Part shown: positions 5,971 to 6,922 of the stretch, piece after piece
Position numbering within the stretch: position 1 is the first letter of the stretch
How the letters are laid out: every line of letters starts with the position of its first letter
From: CAZESH01 sp964514665
GTDB lineage: Bacteria > Bacillota > Bacilli > Paenibacillales > KCTC-25726
DNA: 6,922 bases
Assembly: GCA_964514665.1 (NCBI GenBank)
Contig: CAZESH010000240.1
Location: 1 to 6,922 of the forward strand
Direction of reading: 5' to 3'
Made by a program: the position numbers and the translations under genes
The notes under the pieces: generated by a model
Databases searched by the model: none
The model's input: only the letters and a program-made list of their open reading frames with translations
Told to the model about the DNA's origin: nothing

Positions 5971-6429
5971 ATGAATCAGATTCATTCATTGCTTGATCCC
6001 AATTGCATTTACCTCAATCTCGATGTTTCTACAAAAGAGGATTGCATTCAGCAGTTGGCGGAAGGCTTGGAAAAGCAAGATTTTATCGAAGATGTGAAGC
6101 AATATGTCCGTTCCGTAATGGACAGGGAAACGATAGGAAGCACGGGAGTCGGTTTTGAAGTCGCGATTCCGCACGGCAAATCGGCAGGCGTCAAAAAGGC
6201 TGGACTTGCCTTTGCCAAGCTGGCGCAGCCGGTCGAATGGGATTCCATAGACGGGCAGCCGGTGAAAATGGTGTTCCAGATAGCCGTTCCGGCATCACAA
6301 GCGGGAAATGAGCATTTGAAAATATTGTCGGCGCTTTCCCGCAAAATCATTCATGAAAGCTTTCGGGATCAACTGCGGGAGACCAATTCAGAAGCAGAAG
6401 TTATCCGTTTGCTTTCGGACATTTTGTGA
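5971..6429 (+). CDS. PTS fructose/mannitol-type EIIA component (stand-alone)
   Basis: Cytoplasmic phosphocarrier that accepts phosphate from HPr and hands it to the EIIB cysteine of the permease. Seen: 152 residues, the usual length of a single EIIA type-2 domain, with STKEDCIQQLAEGL (20-33), MDRETIGSTGVGFEVAIPHGK (50-70) carrying the phosphorylated His68, a following FAKLAQPVEWDSIDGQPVKMVFQIAVP segment (positions about 81-107), and EHLKILSALSRKI. Ribosome site GGAGG lies 10 bases before the ATG, behind the hairpin described at 5920-5960. The HPr gene follows after 15 bases. In Bacillus subtilis this domain is part of FruA and in Escherichia coli it is fused to HPr in FruB; here it is separate. 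Nitrogen-PTS EIIA (PtsN) shares the fold, but the operon position argues for a sugar-specific role. Confidence 0.92.
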   Translation: MNQIHSLLDPNCIYLNLDVSTKEDCIQQLAEGLEKQDFIEDVKQYVRSVMDRETIGSTGVGFEVAIPHGKSAGVKKAGLAFAKLAQPVEWDSIDGQPVKMVFQIAVPASQAGNEHLKILSALSRKIIHESFRDQLRETNSEAEVIRLLSDIL

Positions 6430-6444
6430 GAGAGGAAAATCCAG

Positions 6445-6726
6445 ATGCTGAGCAAAGAAACGATACTGTTAAATGAAGAAGGATTGCACGTTCGACCGGC
6501 GCAATTGCTGGTGAAGGAAGCCGGCCGCTTTCAAAGCCGCCTGACCATGAACGCAGACGGCAATCAAGAGATAGACCTGAAAAGCATTCTGGGCATCATG
6601 ACGCTCGGATTGGCCAAAGGGGATAAAGTGACGGTGTCGGCCGAAGGTGAAGACGAAGAAGAGGCGCTGCATGCAATAATCAATTTGATTGAAAGCAAAT
6701 TCGGTGAGGAAGATGGTCATGCATAG
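6445..6726 (+). CDS. ptsH: Phosphocarrier protein HPr (operon-encoded)
   Basis: Small soluble phosphocarrier that moves phosphate from Enzyme I to EIIA. Seen: 93 residues (typical 85-90), the active-site motif GLHVRPA with His15 and Arg17, and LKSILGIMTLGLAKGD with Ser47. Ser47 aligns with regulatory Ser46 of Firmicutes HPr, displaced by one inserted residue in the preceding loop (about 38-42). Keeping both residues means it could carry phosphate and also be a target of HPr kinase/phosphorylase, whose Ser-phosphorylated product is the CcpA co-repressor in Gram-positives. It is not a Crh-type protein, which lacks His15. AGAGG (6431-6435) is nine bases before the ATG. The 3' end overlaps ptsI by eight bases. 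It may be a second, fructose-dedicated HPr beside a general copy elsewhere, which this window cannot show. Confidence 0.93.
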   Translation: MLSKETILLNEEGLHVRPAQLLVKEAGRFQSRLTMNADGNQEIDLKSILGIMTLGLAKGDKVTVSAEGEDEEEALHAIINLIESKFGEEDGHA

Positions 6727-6922
6727 TCTGAAGGGAATCGGCGCATCTGCGGGAATCAGATGGGGAAAGGCTCATATTTACTCGGCCGCTTCCATTCCGC
6801 AGTCGGATACATCCGCGGCCGAAGTGAATGTCGAACAAGAGCTTGCCGGTCTGGATCTGGCCAAAGCGGCCAGTATCGAGGAAATAAACGGGATCATCGA
6901 ACGGACGAAACAAACGCTCGGG
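6719..6922 (+). CDS. ptsI: PTS Enzyme I (PEP-protein phosphotransferase), N-terminal fragment; 3' end outside window
   Basis: First enzyme of the PTS, which autophosphorylates from PEP and donates to HPr. Only 68 codons are present. Seen: the family's conserved opening LKGIGASAGI (residues 4-13), then GKAHIY and a helical region with alternating charges matching the start of the PEP-utilising N-terminal domain; the phosphorylated histidine (near residue 190 in the family) lies beyond the edge. Start ATG 6719 is preceded at nine bases by GAGG (6706-6709); an in-frame ATG at 6713 is only three bases from that site and is less likely. The eight-base overlap with the HPr stop suggests translational coupling and stoichiometric production. 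The fragment ends at the window edge without any sign of a break. Confidence 0.88.
   Translation, partial: MHSLKGIGASAGIRWGKAHIYSAASIPQSDTSAAEVNVEQELAGLDLAKAASIEEINGIIERTKQTLG

Noticed and set aside
6713..6721. ATG at 6713 as the Enzyme I start
   Set aside because: It is in frame but only three bases from the GAGG ribosome site, while the ATG at 6719 has the optimal nine-base spacing and gives the family's usual N-terminus.

Overview
The window looks like chromosomal DNA from a Gram-positive Bacillales bacterium, most likely a Paenibacillaceae-type organism. This rests on moderate GC content, strong GGAGG-type ribosome binding sites, a Bacillus-style fructose PTS gene set with a DeoR-family regulator, and a YerD-like flavoprotein. 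The genus cannot be fixed from the sequence alone.

Layout. Bases 2-826 (+) hold the C-terminal half of an FMN-binding glutamate synthase-like protein (YerD type). It converges, with a 28-base gap and no evident terminator, on a 521-residue lipoprotein gene of unknown function at 855-2420 (-). Bases 2421-2764 are a 344-base divergent intergenic region. They carry an ECF-sigma-like promoter candidate for the lipoprotein, a nested inverted repeat, a good SigA-type promoter pointing right, and four tandem 10-base units placed where that promoter should start transcription. From 2765 to the right edge runs one tightly packed + strand operon: DeoR-family repressor (fruR), 1-phosphofructokinase (fruK), fructose-type PTS EIIBC permease (fruA), a separate EIIA, an HPr (ptsH-like) and the first 68 codons of Enzyme I (ptsI).

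How the operon works. Enzyme I takes phosphate from PEP and passes it to HPr (His15), then EIIA (His68), then the EIIB domain (Cys10). The EIIC domain imports fructose and releases fructose-1-phosphate inside the cell. FruK converts this to fructose-1,6-bisphosphate. FruR probably senses the sugar phosphate and represses the operon through the 10-base array. Carrying its own HPr and Enzyme I makes the operon a complete phosphorelay, with separate genes in the same order (EIIA-HPr-EI) as the domains of fused multiphosphoryl transfer proteins in some Proteobacteria.

Most of the window belongs to well-known families. The parts most worth a second look are regulatory: the 10-base-phased operator array, a hairpin before the EIIA gene whose arm could mask that gene's ribosome binding site, and the ECF-like promoter of the lipoprotein. 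I see no mobile element, CRISPR array, tRNA or rRNA.
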